Origin: Limnomonas spitsbergensis
Lineage: Eukaryota; Chlorophyta; Chlorophyceae; Chlamydomonadales
Length of the DNA: 64,000 bases
Direction: 5' to 3'
NCBI GenBank assembly: GCA_037349105.1
Contig: JAYJMM010000089.1
Coordinates: forward strand, 1,860,001 to 1,924,000
Shown: piece after piece, positions 13,963 to 28,520 of the stretch
Layout of the letters: every line of letters begins with the position of its first letter
Position numbering within the stretch: position 1 is the first letter of the stretch
The notes under the pieces: generated by a model
What the model saw: only the letters and a program-made list of their open reading frames with translations
Told to the model about the DNA's origin: nothing
The model's database searches: none
Program-made: the position numbers and the translations under genes

Positions 13963-15867
13963 CTGGCAGCTGGAGAGAAAATCATACCCTAAACCCCACA
14001 TACTCACGCACCCCTCCAGACTACGCCCCTGTTCCTGGCAGCTGGAGAGAAAGTCATACCCTAAACCCCACATGCTCATGCACCCCTCCAGATCACGCCC
14101 CTGTTCCTGGCAGCTGGAGAGAAAGTCATACCCTAAACCCCACATGCTCACGCACCCCTCCAGATCACGCCCCTGTTCCTGGCAGCTAGAGAGAAAGTCA
14201 TACCCTAAACCCCACATGCTCACGCACCCCTCCAGATCACGCCCCTGTTCCTGGCAGCTGGAGAGAAAGTCATACCCTAAACCTCACATGCTCACGCACC
14301 CCTCCAGATCACGCCCCTGTTCCTGGCAGCTGGAGAGAAAGTCATACCCTAAACCTCACATACTGACGCACCCCTCCAGATCACGCCCCTGTTCCTGGCA
14401 GCTGGAGAGAAAGTCATACCCTAAACCTCACATACTCACGCACCCCTTTAGATCACGCCCCTGTTCCTGGCAGCTGGAGAGAAAGTCATACCCTAAACCT
14501 CACATGCTCACGCACCCCTCCAGATCACGCCCCTGTTCCTGGCAGCTGGAGAGAAAGTCATACCCTAAACCCCACATACTCACGCACCCCTCCAGATCAC
14601 GCCCCTGTTCCTGGCAGCTGGAGAGAAAGTCATACCATAAACCTCACATACTCACGCACCCCTCCAGATCACGCCCCTGTTACTGGCAGCTGGAGAGAAA
14701 GTCATACCCTAAACCCCACATGCTCACGCACCCCTCCAGATCACGCCCCTGTTACTGGCAGCTGGAGAGAAAGTCATACCCTAAACCCCACATGCTCACG
14801 CACCCCTCCAGATCACGCCCCTGTTCCTGGCAGCTAGAGAGAAAGTCATACCCTAAACCCCACATGCTCACGCACCCCTCCAGATCACGCCCCTGTTCCT
14901 GGCAGCTGGAGAGAAAGTCATACCCTAAACCTCACATGCTCACGCACCCCTCCAGATCACGCCCCTGTTCCTGGCAGCTGGAGAGAAAGTCATACCCTAA
15001 ACCCCACATACTCACGCACCCCTCCAGACTACGCCCCTGTTCCTGGCAGCTGGAGAGAAAGTCATACCCTAAACCTCACATGCTCACGCACCCCTCCAGA
15101 TCACGCCCCTGTTCCTGGCAGCTGGAGAGAAAGTCATACCATAAACCCCACATGCTCTCGCACCCCTCCAGACTACGCCCCTGTTCCTGGCAGCTGGAGA
15201 GAATGTCATACCCTAAACCCCACATGCTCACGCACCCCTCCAGACTACGCCCCTGTTCCTGGCAGCTGGAGAGAAAGTCATACCCTAAACCCCACATACT
15301 CACGCACCCCTCCAGACTACGCCCCTGTTCCTGGCAGCTGGAGAGAAAGTCATACCCTAAACCCCACATGCTCACGCACCCCTCCAGATCACGCCCCTGT
15401 TACTGGCAGCTGGAGAGAAAGTCATACCCTAAACCTCACATGCTCACGCACCCCTTCAGACTACGCCCCTGTTACTGGCAGCTGGAGAGAAAATCATACC
15501 CTAAACCCCACATACTCACGCACCCCTCCAGACTACGCCCCTGTTCCTGGCAGCTGGAGAGAAAGTCATACCCTAAACCCCACATGCTCATGCACCCCTC
15601 CAGATCACGCCCCTGTTCCTGGCAGCTGGAGAGAAAGTCATACCCTAAACCCCACATGCTCACGCACCCCTCCAGATCACGCCCCTGTTCCTGGCAGCTA
15701 GAGAGAAAGTCATACCCTAAACCCCACATGCTCACGCACCCCTCCAGATCACGCCCCTGTTCCTGGCAGCTGGAGAGAAAGTCATACCCTAAACCTCACA
15801 TGCTCACGCACCCCTCCAGATCACGCCCCTGTTCCTGGCAGCTGGAGAGAAAGTCATACCCTAAACC
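13963..15867 (+). repeat. Pair of about 5.5-unit blocks, 21 units apart
   Basis: 13963-14355 and 15475-15867 share the rare variants GAAAATCATACC, CATGCTCATGCACC and GCAGCTAGAGAG in the same order. The CATGCTCATG marker is at 14071 and 15583, an offset of 1512 bp (21 units). Confidence 0.8.
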
Positions 15868-16140
15868 CCACATACTCACGCACCCCTCCAGATCACGCCC
15901 CTGTTCCTGGCAGCTGGAGAGAAAGTCATACCCAAAATCTCACATACTCACGCACCCCTTTAGATCACGCCCCTGTTCCTGGCAGCTGGAGAGAAAGTCA
16001 TACCCTAAACCTCACATGCTCACGCACCCCTCCAGATCACGCCCCTGTTCCTGGCAGCTGGAGAGAAAGTCATACCCTAAACCCCACATACTCACGCACC
16101 CCTCCAGATCACGCCCCTGTTCCTGGCAGCTGGAGAGAAA

Positions 16141-17450
16141 GTCATACCATAAACCTCACATACTCACGCACCCCTCCAGACTACGCCCCTGTTCCTGGCA
16201 GCTGGAGAGAAAGTCATACCCTAAACCCCACATGCTCACGCACCCCTCCAGATCACGCCCCTGTTACTGGCAGCTGGAGAGAAAGTCATACCCTAAACCT
16301 CACATGCTCACGCACCCCTTTAGATCACGCCCCTGTTCCTGGCAGCTGGAGAGAAAGTCATACCATAAACCTCACATGCTCACGCACCCCTCCAGATCAC
16401 GCCCCTGTTACTGGCAGCTGGAGAGAAAGTCATACCATAAACCCCACATGCTCACGCACCCCTCCAGATCACGCCCCTGTTCCTGGCAGCTGGAGAGAAA
16501 GTCATACCCTAAACCCCACATGCTCACGCACCCCTCCAGATCACGCCCCTGGTCCTGGCAGCTGGAGAGAAAGTCATACCCTAAACCTCACATGCTCACG
16601 CACCCCTCCAGATCACGCCCCTGTTACTGGCAGCTGGAGAGAAAGTCATACCCTAAACCCCATATACTCACGCACCCCTCCAGATCACGCCCCTGTTCCT
16701 GGCAGCTGGAGAGAAAGTCATACCCTAAACCCCACATGCTCACGCACCCCTCCAGACTACGCCCCTGTTCCTGGCAGCTGGAGAGAAAGTCATACCCTAA
16801 ACCCCACATGCTCACGCACCCCTCCAGATCACGCCCCTGTTACTGGCAGCTGGAGAGAAAGTCATACCCTAAACCTCACATGCTCACGCACCCCTTTAGA
16901 TCACGCCCCTGTTCCTGGCAGCTGGAGAGAAAGTCATACCATAAACCTCACATGCTCACGCACCCCTCCAGATCACGCCCCTGTTCCTGGCAGCTGGAGA
17001 GAAAGTCATACCCTAAACCTCACATACTCACGCACCCCTCCAGATCACGCCCCTGTTACTGGCAGCTGGAGAGAAAGTCATACCCTAAACCTCACATGCT
17101 CACGCACCCCTCCAGATCACGCCCCTGTTACTGGCAGCTGGAGAGAAAGTCATACCCTAAACCTCACATGCTCACGCACCCCTTTAGATCACGCCCCTGT
17201 TCCTGGCAGCTGGAGAGAAAGTCATACCATAAACCTCACATGCTCACGCACCCCTCCAGATCACGCCCCTGTTACTGGCAGCTGGAGAGAAAGTCATACC
17301 ATAAACCCCACATGCTCACGCACCCCTCCAGATCACGCCCCTGTTCCTGGCAGCTGGAGAGAAAGTCATACCCTAAACCCCACATGCTCACGCACCCCTC
17401 CAGATCACGCCCCTGGTCCTGGCAGCTGGAGAGAAAGTCATACCCTAAAC
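16141..17450 (+). repeat. Higher-order repeat block, copy 2
   Basis: Second copy of 12541-13850. The unit-variant order is the same and there is no shift of the 72-bp phase, consistent with unequal exchange or block duplication inside the array. Confidence 0.85.
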
Positions 17451-18102
17451 CTCACATGCTCACGCACCCCTCCAGATCACGCCCCTGTTCCTGGCAGCTG
17501 GAGAGAAAGTCATACCCTAAACCCCACATGCTCTCGCACCCCTCCAGATCACGCCCCTGTTCCTGGCAGCTGGAGAGAAAGTCATACCCTAAACCTCACA
17601 TACTCACGCACCCCTCCAGATCACGCCCCTGTTCCTGGCAGCTGGAGAGAAAGTCATACCCTAAACCTCACATGCTCACGCACCCCTCCAGATCACGCCC
17701 CTGTTCCTGGCAGCTGGAGAGAAAGTCATACCCTAAACCCCACATACTCACGCACCCCTCCAGATCACGCCCCTGTTCCTGGCAGCTGGAGAGAAAGTCA
17801 TACCATAAACCTCACATACTCACGCACCCCTCCAGATCACGCCCCTGTTCCTGGCAGCTGGAGAGAAAGTCATACCCTAAACCCCACATGCTCACGCACC
17901 CCTCCAGACTACGCCCCTGTTCCTGGCAGCTGGAGAGAAAGTCATACCCTAAACCTCACATGCTCACGCACCCCTCCAGATCACGCCCCTGTTACTGGCA
18001 GCTGGAGAGAAAGTCATACCCTAAACCTCACATGCTCACGCACCCCTTCAGATCACGCCCCTGTTCCTGGCAGCTGGAGAGAAAGTCATACCCTAAACCC
18101 CA

Positions 18103-19397
18103 CATGCTCTCGCACCCCTCCAGACTACGCCCCTGTTCCTGGCAGCTGGAGAGAATGTCATACCCTAAACCTCACATGCTCACGCATCCCTCCAGATCAC
18201 GCCCCTGTTCCTGGCAGCTGGAGAGAAAGTCATACCCTAAACCCCACATGCTCTCGCACCCCTCCAGACTACGCCCCTGTTCCTGGCAGCTGGAGAGAAT
18301 GTCATACCCTAAACCCCACATGCTCACGCACCCCTCCAGATCACGCCCCTGTTCCTGGCAGCTGGAGAGAAAGTCATACCCTAAACCCCACATGCTCTCG
18401 CACCCCTTTAGACTACGCCCCTGTTCCTGGCAGCTGGAGAGAATGTCATACCCTAAACCTCACATGCTCACGCACCCCTCCAGATCACGCCCCTGTTCCT
18501 GGCAGCTGGAGAGAAAGTCATACCATAAACCCCACATGCTCACGCACCCCTTCAGATCACGCCCCTGTTCCTGGCAGCTGGAGAGAAAGTCATACCCTAA
18601 ACCTCACATGCTCACGCACCCCTTCAGATCACGCCCCTGTTCCTGGCAGCTGGAGAGAAAGTCATACCCTAAACCTCACATGCTCACGCACCCCTTCAGA
18701 TCACGCCCCTGTTCCTGGCAGCTGGAGAGAAAGTCATACCCTAAACCCCACATGCTCTCGCACCCCTCCAGACTACGCCCCTGTTCCTGGCAGCTGGAGA
18801 GAATGTCATACCCTAAACCTCACATGCTCACGCATCCCTCCAGATCACGCCCCTGTTCCTGGCAGCTGGAGAGAAAGTCATACCCTAAACCCCACATGCT
18901 CTCGCACCCCTCCAGACTACGCCCCTGTTCCTGGCAGCTGGAGAGAATGTCATACCCTAAACCCCACATGCTCACGCACCCCTCCAGATCACGCCCCTGT
19001 TCCTGGCAGCTGGAGAGAAAGTCATACCCTAAACCCCACATGCTCTCGCACCCCTTTAGACTACGCCCCTGTTCCTGGCAGCTGGAGAGAATGTCATACC
19101 CTAAACCTCACATGCTCACGCACCCCTCCAGATCACGCCCCTGTTCCTGGCAGCTGGAGAGAAAGTCATACCATAAACCCCACATGCTCACGCACCCCTT
19201 CAGATCACGCCCCTGTTCCTGGCAGCTGGAGAGAAAGTCATACCCTAAACCTCACATGCTCACGCACCCCTTCAGATCACGCCCCTGTTCCTGGCAGCTG
19301 GAGAGAAAGTCATACCCTAAACCTCACATGCTCACGCACCCCTTCAGATCACGCCCCTGTTCCTGGCAGCTGGAGAGAAAGTCATACCCTAAACCTC
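18103..19397 (+). repeat. 9-unit (648-bp) higher-order repeat, two adjacent copies
   Basis: 18103-18750 and 18751-19397 show the same order of CATGCTCTCG / GAGAATGTC units and TTCAG units. This is a clean tandem duplication of nine 72-bp units; divergence begins at about 19397. Confidence 0.85.
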
Positions 19398-20550
19398 ACA
19401 TACTCACGCACCCCTTTAGATCACGCCCCTGTTCCTGGCAGCTGGAGAGAAAGTCATATCCTAAACCTCACATGCTCACGCACCCCTCCAGATCACGCCC
19501 CTGTTCCTGGCAGCTGGAGAGAATGTCATACCCTAAACCTCACATACTCACGCACCCCTCCAGACTACGCCCCTGTTCCTGGCAACTGGAGAGAAAGTCA
19601 TACCCTAAACCCCACATGCTCACGCACCCCTTCAGATCACGCCCCTGTTCCTGGCAGCTGGAGAGAAAGTCATACCCTAAACCCCACATGCTCACGCACC
19701 CCTCCAGATCACGCCCCTGTTCCTGGCAGCTGGAGAGAAAGTCATACCCTAAACCCCACATGCTCACGCACCCCTCCAGACTACGCCCCTGTTCCTGGCA
19801 GCTGGAGAGAATGTCATACCCTAAACCCCACATGCTCACGCACCCCTCCAGATCACGCCCCTGTTCCTGGCAGCTGGAGAGAAAGTCATACCCTAAACCC
19901 CACATGCTCTCGCACCCCTCCAGACTACGCCCCTGTTCCTGGCAGCTGGAGAGAATGTCATACCCTAAACCTCACATGCTCACGCACCCCTCCAGATCAC
20001 GCCCCTGTTCCTGGCAGCTGGAGAGAAAGTCATACCATAAACCCCACATGCTCACGCACCCCTTCAGATCACGCCCCTGTTCCTGGCAGCTGGAGAGAAA
20101 GTCATACCCTAAACCTCACATGCTCACGCACCCCTTCAGATCACGCCCCTGTTCCTGGCAGCTGGAGAGAAAGTCATACCCTAAACCTCACATGCTCACG
20201 CACCCCTTCAGATCACGCCCCTGTTACTGGCAGCTGGAGAGAAAGTCATACCCTAAACCTCACATACTCACGCACCCCTTTAGATCACGCCCCTGTTCCT
20301 GGCAGCTGGAGAGAAAGTCATATCCTAAACCTCACATGCTCACGCACCCCTCCAGATCACGCCCCTGTTCCTGGCAGCTGGAGAGAAAGTCATACCCTAA
20401 ACCTCACATACTCACGCACCCCTCCAGACTACGCCCCTGTTCCTGGCAACTGGAGAGAAAGTCATACCCTAAACCCCACATGCTCACGCACCCCTTCAGA
20501 TCACGCCCCTGTTCCTGGCAGCTGGAGAGAAAGTCATACCCTAAACCCCA

Positions 20551-21480
20551 CATGCTCTCGCACCCCTCCAGACTACGCCCCTGTTCCTGGCAGCTGGAGA
20601 GAAAGTCATACCCTAAACCTCACATGCTCACGCACCCCTCCAGATCACGCCCCTGTTCCTGGCAGCTGGAGAGAAAGTCATACCCTAAACCCCACATGCT
20701 CTCGCACCCCTCCAGACTACGCCCCTGTTCCTGGCAGCTGGAGAGAAAGTCATACCCTAAACCCCACATGCTCACGCACCCCTCCAGACTACGCCCCTGT
20801 TCCTGGCAGCTGGAGAGAAAGTCATACCCTAAACCCCACATGCTCTCGCACCCCTCCAGATCACGCCCCTGTTACTGGCAGCTGGAGAGAAAGTCATACC
20901 CTAAACCTCACATGCTCACGCACCCCTTCAGATCACGCCCCTGTTCCTGGCAGCTGGAGAGAAAGTCATACCCTAAACCCCACATGCTCACGCACCCCTT
21001 CAGATCACGCCCCTGTTCCTGGCAGCTGGAGAGAAAGTCATACCCTAAACCCCACATGCTCTCGCACCCCTCCAGACTACGCCCCTGTTCCTGGCAGCTG
21101 GAGAGAAAGTCATACCCTAAACCTCACATGCTCACGCACCCCTCCAGATCACGCCCCTGTTCCTGGCAGCTGGAGAGAAAGTCATACCCTAAACCCCACA
21201 TGCTCTCGCACCCCTCCAGACTACGCCCCTGTTCCTGGCAGCTGGAGAGAAAGTCATACCCTAAACCCCACATGCTCACGCACCCCTCCAGACTACGCCC
21301 CTGTTCCTGGCAGCTGGAGAGAAAGTCATACCCTAAACCCCACATGCTCTCGCACCCCTCCAGATCACGCCCCTGTTACTGGCAGCTGGAGAGAAAGTCA
21401 TACCCTAAACCTCACATGCTCACGCACCCCTTCAGATCACGCCCCTGTTCCTGGCAGCTGGAGAGAAAGTCATACCCTAA
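20551..21480 (+). repeat. 7-unit (504-bp) higher-order repeat, two copies
   Basis: 20551-21054 is repeated from 21055 to about 21480 with the same alternation of CTCTCG and CTCACG units and one TTACTGG unit. Confidence 0.8.
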
Positions 21481-21540
21481 ACCTCACATGCTCACGCACC
21501 CCTCCAGATCACGCCCCTGTTACTGGCAGCTGGAGAGAAA

Positions 21541-22118
21541 GTCATACCCTAAACCCCACATGCTCACGCACCCCTCCAGATCACGCCCCTGTTCCTGGCA
21601 GCTGGAGAGAAAGTCATACCCTAAACCTCACATGCTCACGCACCCCTTTAGATCACGCCCCTGTTCCTGGCAGCTGGAGAGAAAGTCATACCATAAACCT
21701 CACATGCTCACGCACCCCTCCAGATCACGCCCCTGTTACTGGCAGCTGGAGAGAAAGTCATACCATAAACCCCACATGCTCACGCACCCCTCCAGATCAC
21801 GCCCCTGTTCCTGGCAGCTGGAGAGAAAGTCATACCCTAAACCCCACATGCTCACGCACCCCTCCAGATCACGCCCCTGGTCCTGGCAGCTGGAGAGAAA
21901 GTCATACCCTAAACCTCACATGCTCACGCACCCCTCCAGATCACGCCCCTGTTACTGGCAGCTGGAGAGAAAGTCATACCCTAAACCCCATATACTCACG
22001 CACCCCTCCAGATCACGCCCCTGTTCCTGGCAGCTGGAGAGAAAGTCATACCCTAAACCCCACATGCTCACGCACCCCTCCAGACTACGCCCCTGTTCCT
22101 GGCAGCTGGAGAGAAAGT
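21541..22118 (+). repeat. Higher-order repeat block, partial copy 3
   Basis: About 8 units matching 16213-16790 at an offset of 5328 bp (74 units). The CATATACTC marker is at 21989, against 16661 in copy 2. One difference seen is TTCCTGG instead of TTACTGG in the first unit. Confidence 0.75.
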
Positions 22119-22140
22119 CATACCCTAAACCTCACATGCT

Positions 22141-25100
22141 CACGCACCCCTCCAGATCACGCCCCTGTTCCTGGCAGCTGGAGAGAAAGTCATACATTAA
22201 ACCCCACATGCTCACGCACCCCTCCAGATCACGCCCCTGTTCCTGGCAGCTGGAGAGAAAGTCATACCCTAAACCCCACATGCTCACGCACCCTCCAGAC
22301 TACGCCCCTGTTCCTGGCAGCTGGAGAGAAAGTCATACCCTTAACCCCACATGCTCACGCACCCCTCCAGACTACGCCCCTGTTCCTGGCAGCTGGAGAG
22401 AAAGTCATACCCTAAACCTCACATGCTCACGCACCCCTCCAGATCACGCCCCTGTTCCTGGCAGCTGGAGAGAAAGTCATACCCTAAACCCCACATGCTC
22501 ACGCACCCCTTCAGATCACGCCCCTGTTCCTGGCAGCTGGAGAGAAAGTCATACCCTAAACCCCACATGCTCTCGCACCCCTCCAGACTACGCCCCTGTT
22601 CCTGGCAGCTGGAGAGAATGTCATACCCTAAACCCCACATGCTCACGCACCCCTCCAGATCACGCCCCTGTTACTGGCAGCTGGAGAGAAAGTCATACCC
22701 TAAACCCCATATACTCACGCACCCCTCCAGATCACGCCCCTGTTCCTGGCAGCTGGAGAGAAAGTCATACCCTAAACCCCACATGCTCACGCACCCCTCC
22801 AGACTACGCCCCTGTTCCTGGCAGCTGGAGAGAAAGTCATACCCTAAACCTCACATGCTCACGCACCCCTCCAGATCACGCCCCTGTTCCTGGCAGCTGG
22901 AGAGAAAGTCATACATTAAACCCCACATGCTCACGCACCCCTCCAGATCACGCCCCTGTTCCTGGCAGCTGGAGAGAAAGTCATACCCTAAACCCCACAT
23001 GCTCACGCACCCCTCCAGACTACGCCCCTGTTCCTGGCAGCTGGAGAGAAAGTCATACCCTAAACCCCACATGCTCACGCACCCCTCCAGACTACGCCCC
23101 TGTTCCTGGCAGCTGGAGAGAAAGTCATACCCTAAACCTCACATGCTCACGCACCCCTCCAGATCACGCCCCTGTTACTGGCAGCTGGAGAGAAAGTCAT
23201 ACCCTAAACCCCACATGCTCACGCACCCCTTCAGATCACGCCCCTGTTCCTGGCAGCTGGAGAGAAAGTCATACCCTAAACCCCACATGCTCTCGCACCC
23301 CTCCAGACTACGCCCCTGTTCCTGGCAGCTGGAGAGAATGTCATACCCTAAACCTCACATGCTCACGCACCCCTCCAGATCACGCCCCTGTTACTGGCAG
23401 CTGGAGAGAAAGTCATACCCTAAACCTCACATGCTCTCGCACCCCTCCAGACTACGCCCCTGTTCCTGGCAGCTGGAGAGAATGTCATACCCTAAACCCC
23501 ACATGCTCACGCACCCCTCCAGATCACGCCCCTGTTCCTGGCAGCTGGAGAGAAAGTCATACCCTAAACCCCACATGCTCTCGCACCCCTCCAGACTACG
23601 CCCCTGTTCCTGGCAGCTGGAGAGAAAGTCATACCCTAAACCTCACATGCTCACGCACCCCTCCAGATCACGCCCCTGTTCCTGGCAGCTGGAGAGAAAG
23701 TCATACCATAAACCCCACATGCTCACGCACCCCTTCAGATCACGCCCCTGTTCCTGGCAGCTGGAGAGAAAGTCATACCCTAAACCTCACATGCTCACGC
23801 ACCCCTTCAGATCACGCCCCTGTTCCTGGCAGCTGGAGAGAAAGTCATACCATAAACCCCACATACTCACGCACCCCTTCAGATCACGCCCCTGTTACTG
23901 GCAGCTGGAGAGAAAGTCATACCCTAAACCCCACATGCTCACGCACCCCTCCAGATCACGCCCCTGTTCCTGGCAGCTGGAGAGAAAGTCATACCCTAAA
24001 CCTCACATGCTCACGCACCCCTTTAGATCACGCCCCTGTTCCTGGCAGCTGGAGAGAAAGTCATACCCTAAACCTCACATGCTCACGCACCCCTCCAGAT
24101 CACGCCCCTGTTACTGGCAGCTGGAGAGAAAGTCATACCATAAACCCCACATGCTCACGCACCCCTCCAGATCACGCCCCTGTTCCTGGCAGCTGGAGAG
24201 AAAGTCATACCCTAAACCTCACATGCTCACGCACCCCTTTAGATCACGCCCCTGTTCCTGGCAGCTGGAGAGAAAGTCATACATTAAACCTCACATGCTC
24301 ACGCACCCCTCCAGATCACGCCCCTGTTACTGGCAGCTGGAGAGAAAGTCATACCATAAACCCCACATGCTCACGCACCCCTCCAGATCACGCCCCTGTT
24401 CCTGGCAGCTGGAGAGAAAGTCATACCCTAAACCCCACATGCTCACGCACCCCTCCAGATCACGCCCCTGTTCCTGGCAGCTGGAGAGAAAGTCATACCC
24501 TAAACCTCACATACTCACGCACTCCTCCAGATCATGCCCCTGTTCCTGGCAGCTGGAGAGAAAATCATACCCTAAACCTCACATGCTCACGCACTCCTCC
24601 AGATCACGCCCCTGTTCCTGGCAGCTGGAGAGAAAGTCATACCCTAAACCTCACATGCTCACGCACCCCTCCAGATCACGCCCCTGTTCCTGGCAGCTGG
24701 AGAGAAAGTCATACCATAAACCCCACATGCTCTCGCACCCCTCCAGACTACGCCCCTGTTCCTGGCAGCTGGAGAGAAAGTCATACCCTAAACCCCACAT
24801 GCTCACGCACCCCTCCAGATCACGCCCCTGTTCCTGGCAGCTGGAGAGAAAGTCATACCCTAAACCCCACATGCTCTCGCACCCCTCCAGACTACGCCCC
24901 TGTTCCTGGCAGCTGGAGAGAAAGTCATACCCTAAACCTCACATGCTCACGCACCCCTCCAGATCACGCCCCTGTTACTGGCAGCTGGAGAGAAAGTCAT
25001 ACCCTAAACCCCATATACTCACGCACCCCTCCAGATCACGCCCCTGTTCCTGGCAGCTGGAGAGAAAGTCATACCCTAAACCCCACATGCTCACGCACCC

Positions 25101-28100
25101 CTCCAGACTACGCCCCTGTTCCTGGCAGCTGGAGAGAAAGTCATACCCTAAACCTCACATGCTCACGCACCCCTCCAGATCACGCCCCTGTTCCTGGCAG
25201 CTGGAGAGAAAGTCATACATTAAACCCCACATGCTCACGCACCCCTCCAGATCACGCCCCTGTTCCTGGCAGCTGGAGAGAAAGTCATACCCTAAACCCC
25301 ACATGCTCACGCACCCCTCCAGACTACGCCCCTGTTCCTGGCAGCTGGAGAGAAAGTCATACCCTAAACCCCACATGCTCACGCACCCCTCCAGACTACG
25401 CCCCTGTTCCTGGCAGCTGGAGAGAAAGTCATACCCTAAACCTCACATGCTCACGCACCCCTCCAGATCACGCCCCTGTTACTGGCAGCTGGAGAGAAAG
25501 TCATACCCTAAACCCCACATGCTCACGCACCCCTTCAGATCACGCCCCTGTTCCTGGCAGCTGGAGAGAAAGTCATACCCTAAACCCCACATGCTCTCGC
25601 ACCCCTCCAGACTACGCCCCTGTTCCTGGCAGCTGGAGAGAATGTCATACCCTAAACCCCACATGCTCACGCACCCCTCCAGATCACGCCCCTGTTACTG
25701 GCAGCTGGAGAGAAAGTCATACCCTAAACCCCATATACTCACGCACCCCTCCAGATCACGCCCCTGTTCCTGGCAGCTGGAGAGAAAGTCATACCCTAAA
25801 CCCCACATGCTCACGCACCCCTCCAGACTACGCCCCTGTTCCTGGCAGCTGGAGAGAAAGTCATACCCTAAACCCCACATGCTCACGCACCCCTCCAGAT
25901 CACGCCCCTGTTCCTGGCAGCTGGAGAGAAAGTCATACCCTAAACCTCACATGCTCACGCACCCCTTTAGATCACGCCCCTGTTCCTGGCAGCTGGAGAG
26001 AAAGTCATACCCTAAACCTCACATGCTCACGCACCCCTCCAGATCACGCCCCTGTTACTGGCAGCTGGAGAGAAAGTCATACCATAAACCCCACATGCTC
26101 ACGCACCCCTCCAGATCACGCCCCTGTTCCTGGCAGCTGGAGAGAAAGTCATACCCTAAACCTCACATGCTCACGCACCCCTTTAGATCACGCCCCTGTT
26201 CCTGGCAGCTGGAGAGAAAGTCATACCATAAACCTCACATGCTCACGCACCCCTCCAGATCACGCCCCTGTTACTGGCAGCTGGAGAGAAAGTCATACCA
26301 TAAACCCCACATGCTCACGCACCCCTCCAGATCACGCCCCTGTTCCTGGCAGCTGGAGAGAAAGTCATACCCTAAACCCCACATGCTCACGCACCCCTCC
26401 AGATCACGCCCCTGTTCCTGGCAGCTGGAGAGAAAGTCATACCCTAAACCTCACATACTCACGCACTCCTCCAGATCATGCCCCTGTTCCTGGCAGCTGG
26501 AGAGAAAGTCATACCCTAAACCTCACATGCTCACGCACTCCTCCAGATCACGCCCCTGGTCCTGGCAGCTGGAGAGAAAGTCATACCCTAAACCTCACAT
26601 GCTCACGCACCCCTCCAGATCACGCCCCTGTTCCTGGCAGCTGGAGAGAAAGTCATACCCTAAACCCCATATACTCACGCACCCCTCCAGATCACGCCCC
26701 TGTTCCTGGCAGCTGGAGAGAAAGTCATACCCTAAACCCCACATGCTCACGCACCCCTCCAGACTACGCCCCTGTTCCTGGCAGCTGGAGAGAAAGTCAT
26801 ACCCTAAACCCCACATGCTCACGCACCCCTCCAGATCACGCCCCTGGTCCTGGCAGCTGGAGAGAAAGTCATACCCTAAACCTCACATGCTCACGCACCC
26901 CTCCAGATCACGCCCCTGTTACTGGCAGCTGGAGAGAAAGTCATACCCTAAACCCCATATACTCACGCACCCCTCCAGATCACGCCCCTGTTCCTGGCAG
27001 CTGGAGAGAAAGTCATACCCTAAACCCCACATGCTCACGCACCCCTCCAGACTACGCCCCTGTTCCTGGCAGCTGGAGAGAAAGTCATACCCTAAACCTC
27101 ACATGCTCACGCACCCCTCCAGATCACGCCCCTGTTCCTGGCAGCTGGAGAGAAAGTCATACATTAAACCCCACATGCTCACGCACCCCTCCAGATCACG
27201 CCCCTGTTCCTGGCAGCTGGAGAGAAAGTCATACCCTAAACCCCACATGCTCACGCACCCTCCAGACTACGCCCCTGTTCCTGGCAGCTGGAGAGAAAGT
27301 CATACCCTAAACCCCACATGCTCACGCACCCCTCCAGACTACGCCCCTGTTCCTGGCAGCTGGAGAGAAAGTCATACCCTAAACCTCACATGCTCACGCA
27401 CCCCTCCAGATCACGCCCCTGTTCCTGGCAGCTGGAGAGAAAGTCATACATTAAACCCCACATGCTCACGCACCCCTCCAGATCACGCCCCTGTTCCTGG
27501 CAGCTGGAGAGAAAGTCATACCCTAAACCCCACATGCTCACGCACCCCTCCAGACTACGCCCCTGTTCCTGGCAGCTGGAGAGAAAGTCATACCCTAAAC
27601 CCCACATGCTCACGCACCCCTCCAGACTACGCCCCTGTTCCTGGCAGCTGGAGAGAAAGTCATACCCTAAACCTCACATGCTCACGCACCCCTCCAGATC
27701 ACGCCCCTGTTACTGGCAGCTGGAGAGAAAGTCATACCCTAAACCCCACATGCTCACGCACCCCTTCAGATCACGCCCCTGTTCCTGGCAGCTGGAGAGA
27801 AAGTCATACCCTAAACCCTACATGCTCTCGCACCCCTCCAGACTACGCCCCTGTTCCTGGCAGCTGGAGAGAATGTCATACCCTAAACCCCACATGCTCA
27901 CGCACCCCTCCAGATCACGCCCCTGTTACTGGCAGCTGGAGAGAAAGTCATACCCTAAACCCCATATACTCACGCACCCCTCCAGATCACGCCCCTGTTC
28001 CTGGCAGCTGGAGAGAAAGTCATACCCTAAACCCCACATGCTCACGCACCCCTCCAGACTACGCCCCTGTTCCTGGCAGCTGGAGAGAAAGTCATACCCT

Positions 28101-28520
28101 AAACCTCACATGCTCACGCACCCCTCCAGATCACGCCCCTGTTCCTGGCAGCTGGAGAGAAAGTCATACATTAAACCCCACATGCTCACGCACCCCTCCA
28201 GATCACGCCCCTGTTCCTGGCAGCTGGAGAGAAAGTCATACCCTAAACCCCACATGCTCACGCACCCCTCCAGACTACGCCCCTGTTCCTGGCAGCTGGA
28301 GAGAAAGTCATACCCTAAACCCCACATGCTCACGCACCCCTCCAGACTACGCCCCTGTTCCTGGCAGCTGGAGAGAAAGTCATACCCTAAACCTCACATG
28401 CTCACGCACCCCTCCAGATCACGCCCCTGTTACTGGCAGCTGGAGAGAAAGTCATACCCTAAACCCCACATGCTCACGCACCCCTTCAGATCACGCCCCT
28501 GTTCCTGGCAGCTGGAGAGA
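22141..28520 (+). repeat. Array section marked by CATACATTAAAC units, recurrent multi-unit blocks
   Basis: Units with CATACATTAAACC occur near 22193, 22914, 24280, 25218, 27161, 27447 and 28167. Blocks beginning at 22851, 25155, 27386 and 28106 share the flanking variant order. Offsets are 2304 bp (32 units), 2231 bp (31 units minus one base) and 720 bp (10 units). The lost base is the single-C deletion in GCACCCTCCAG near 27259; an equal deletion lies near 22290. Confidence 0.75.

Noticed and set aside
5576..27310. A + strand open frame of over 7000 codons with a 24-residue period, and similar giant frames at 39123-46124 and 39914-50857
   Set aside because: They arise because 72 is divisible by 3. 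A second + frame and a - frame are open too, indels switch between them freely, and the one frame that continues into a recognisable protein is closed by TAA in nearly every unit.
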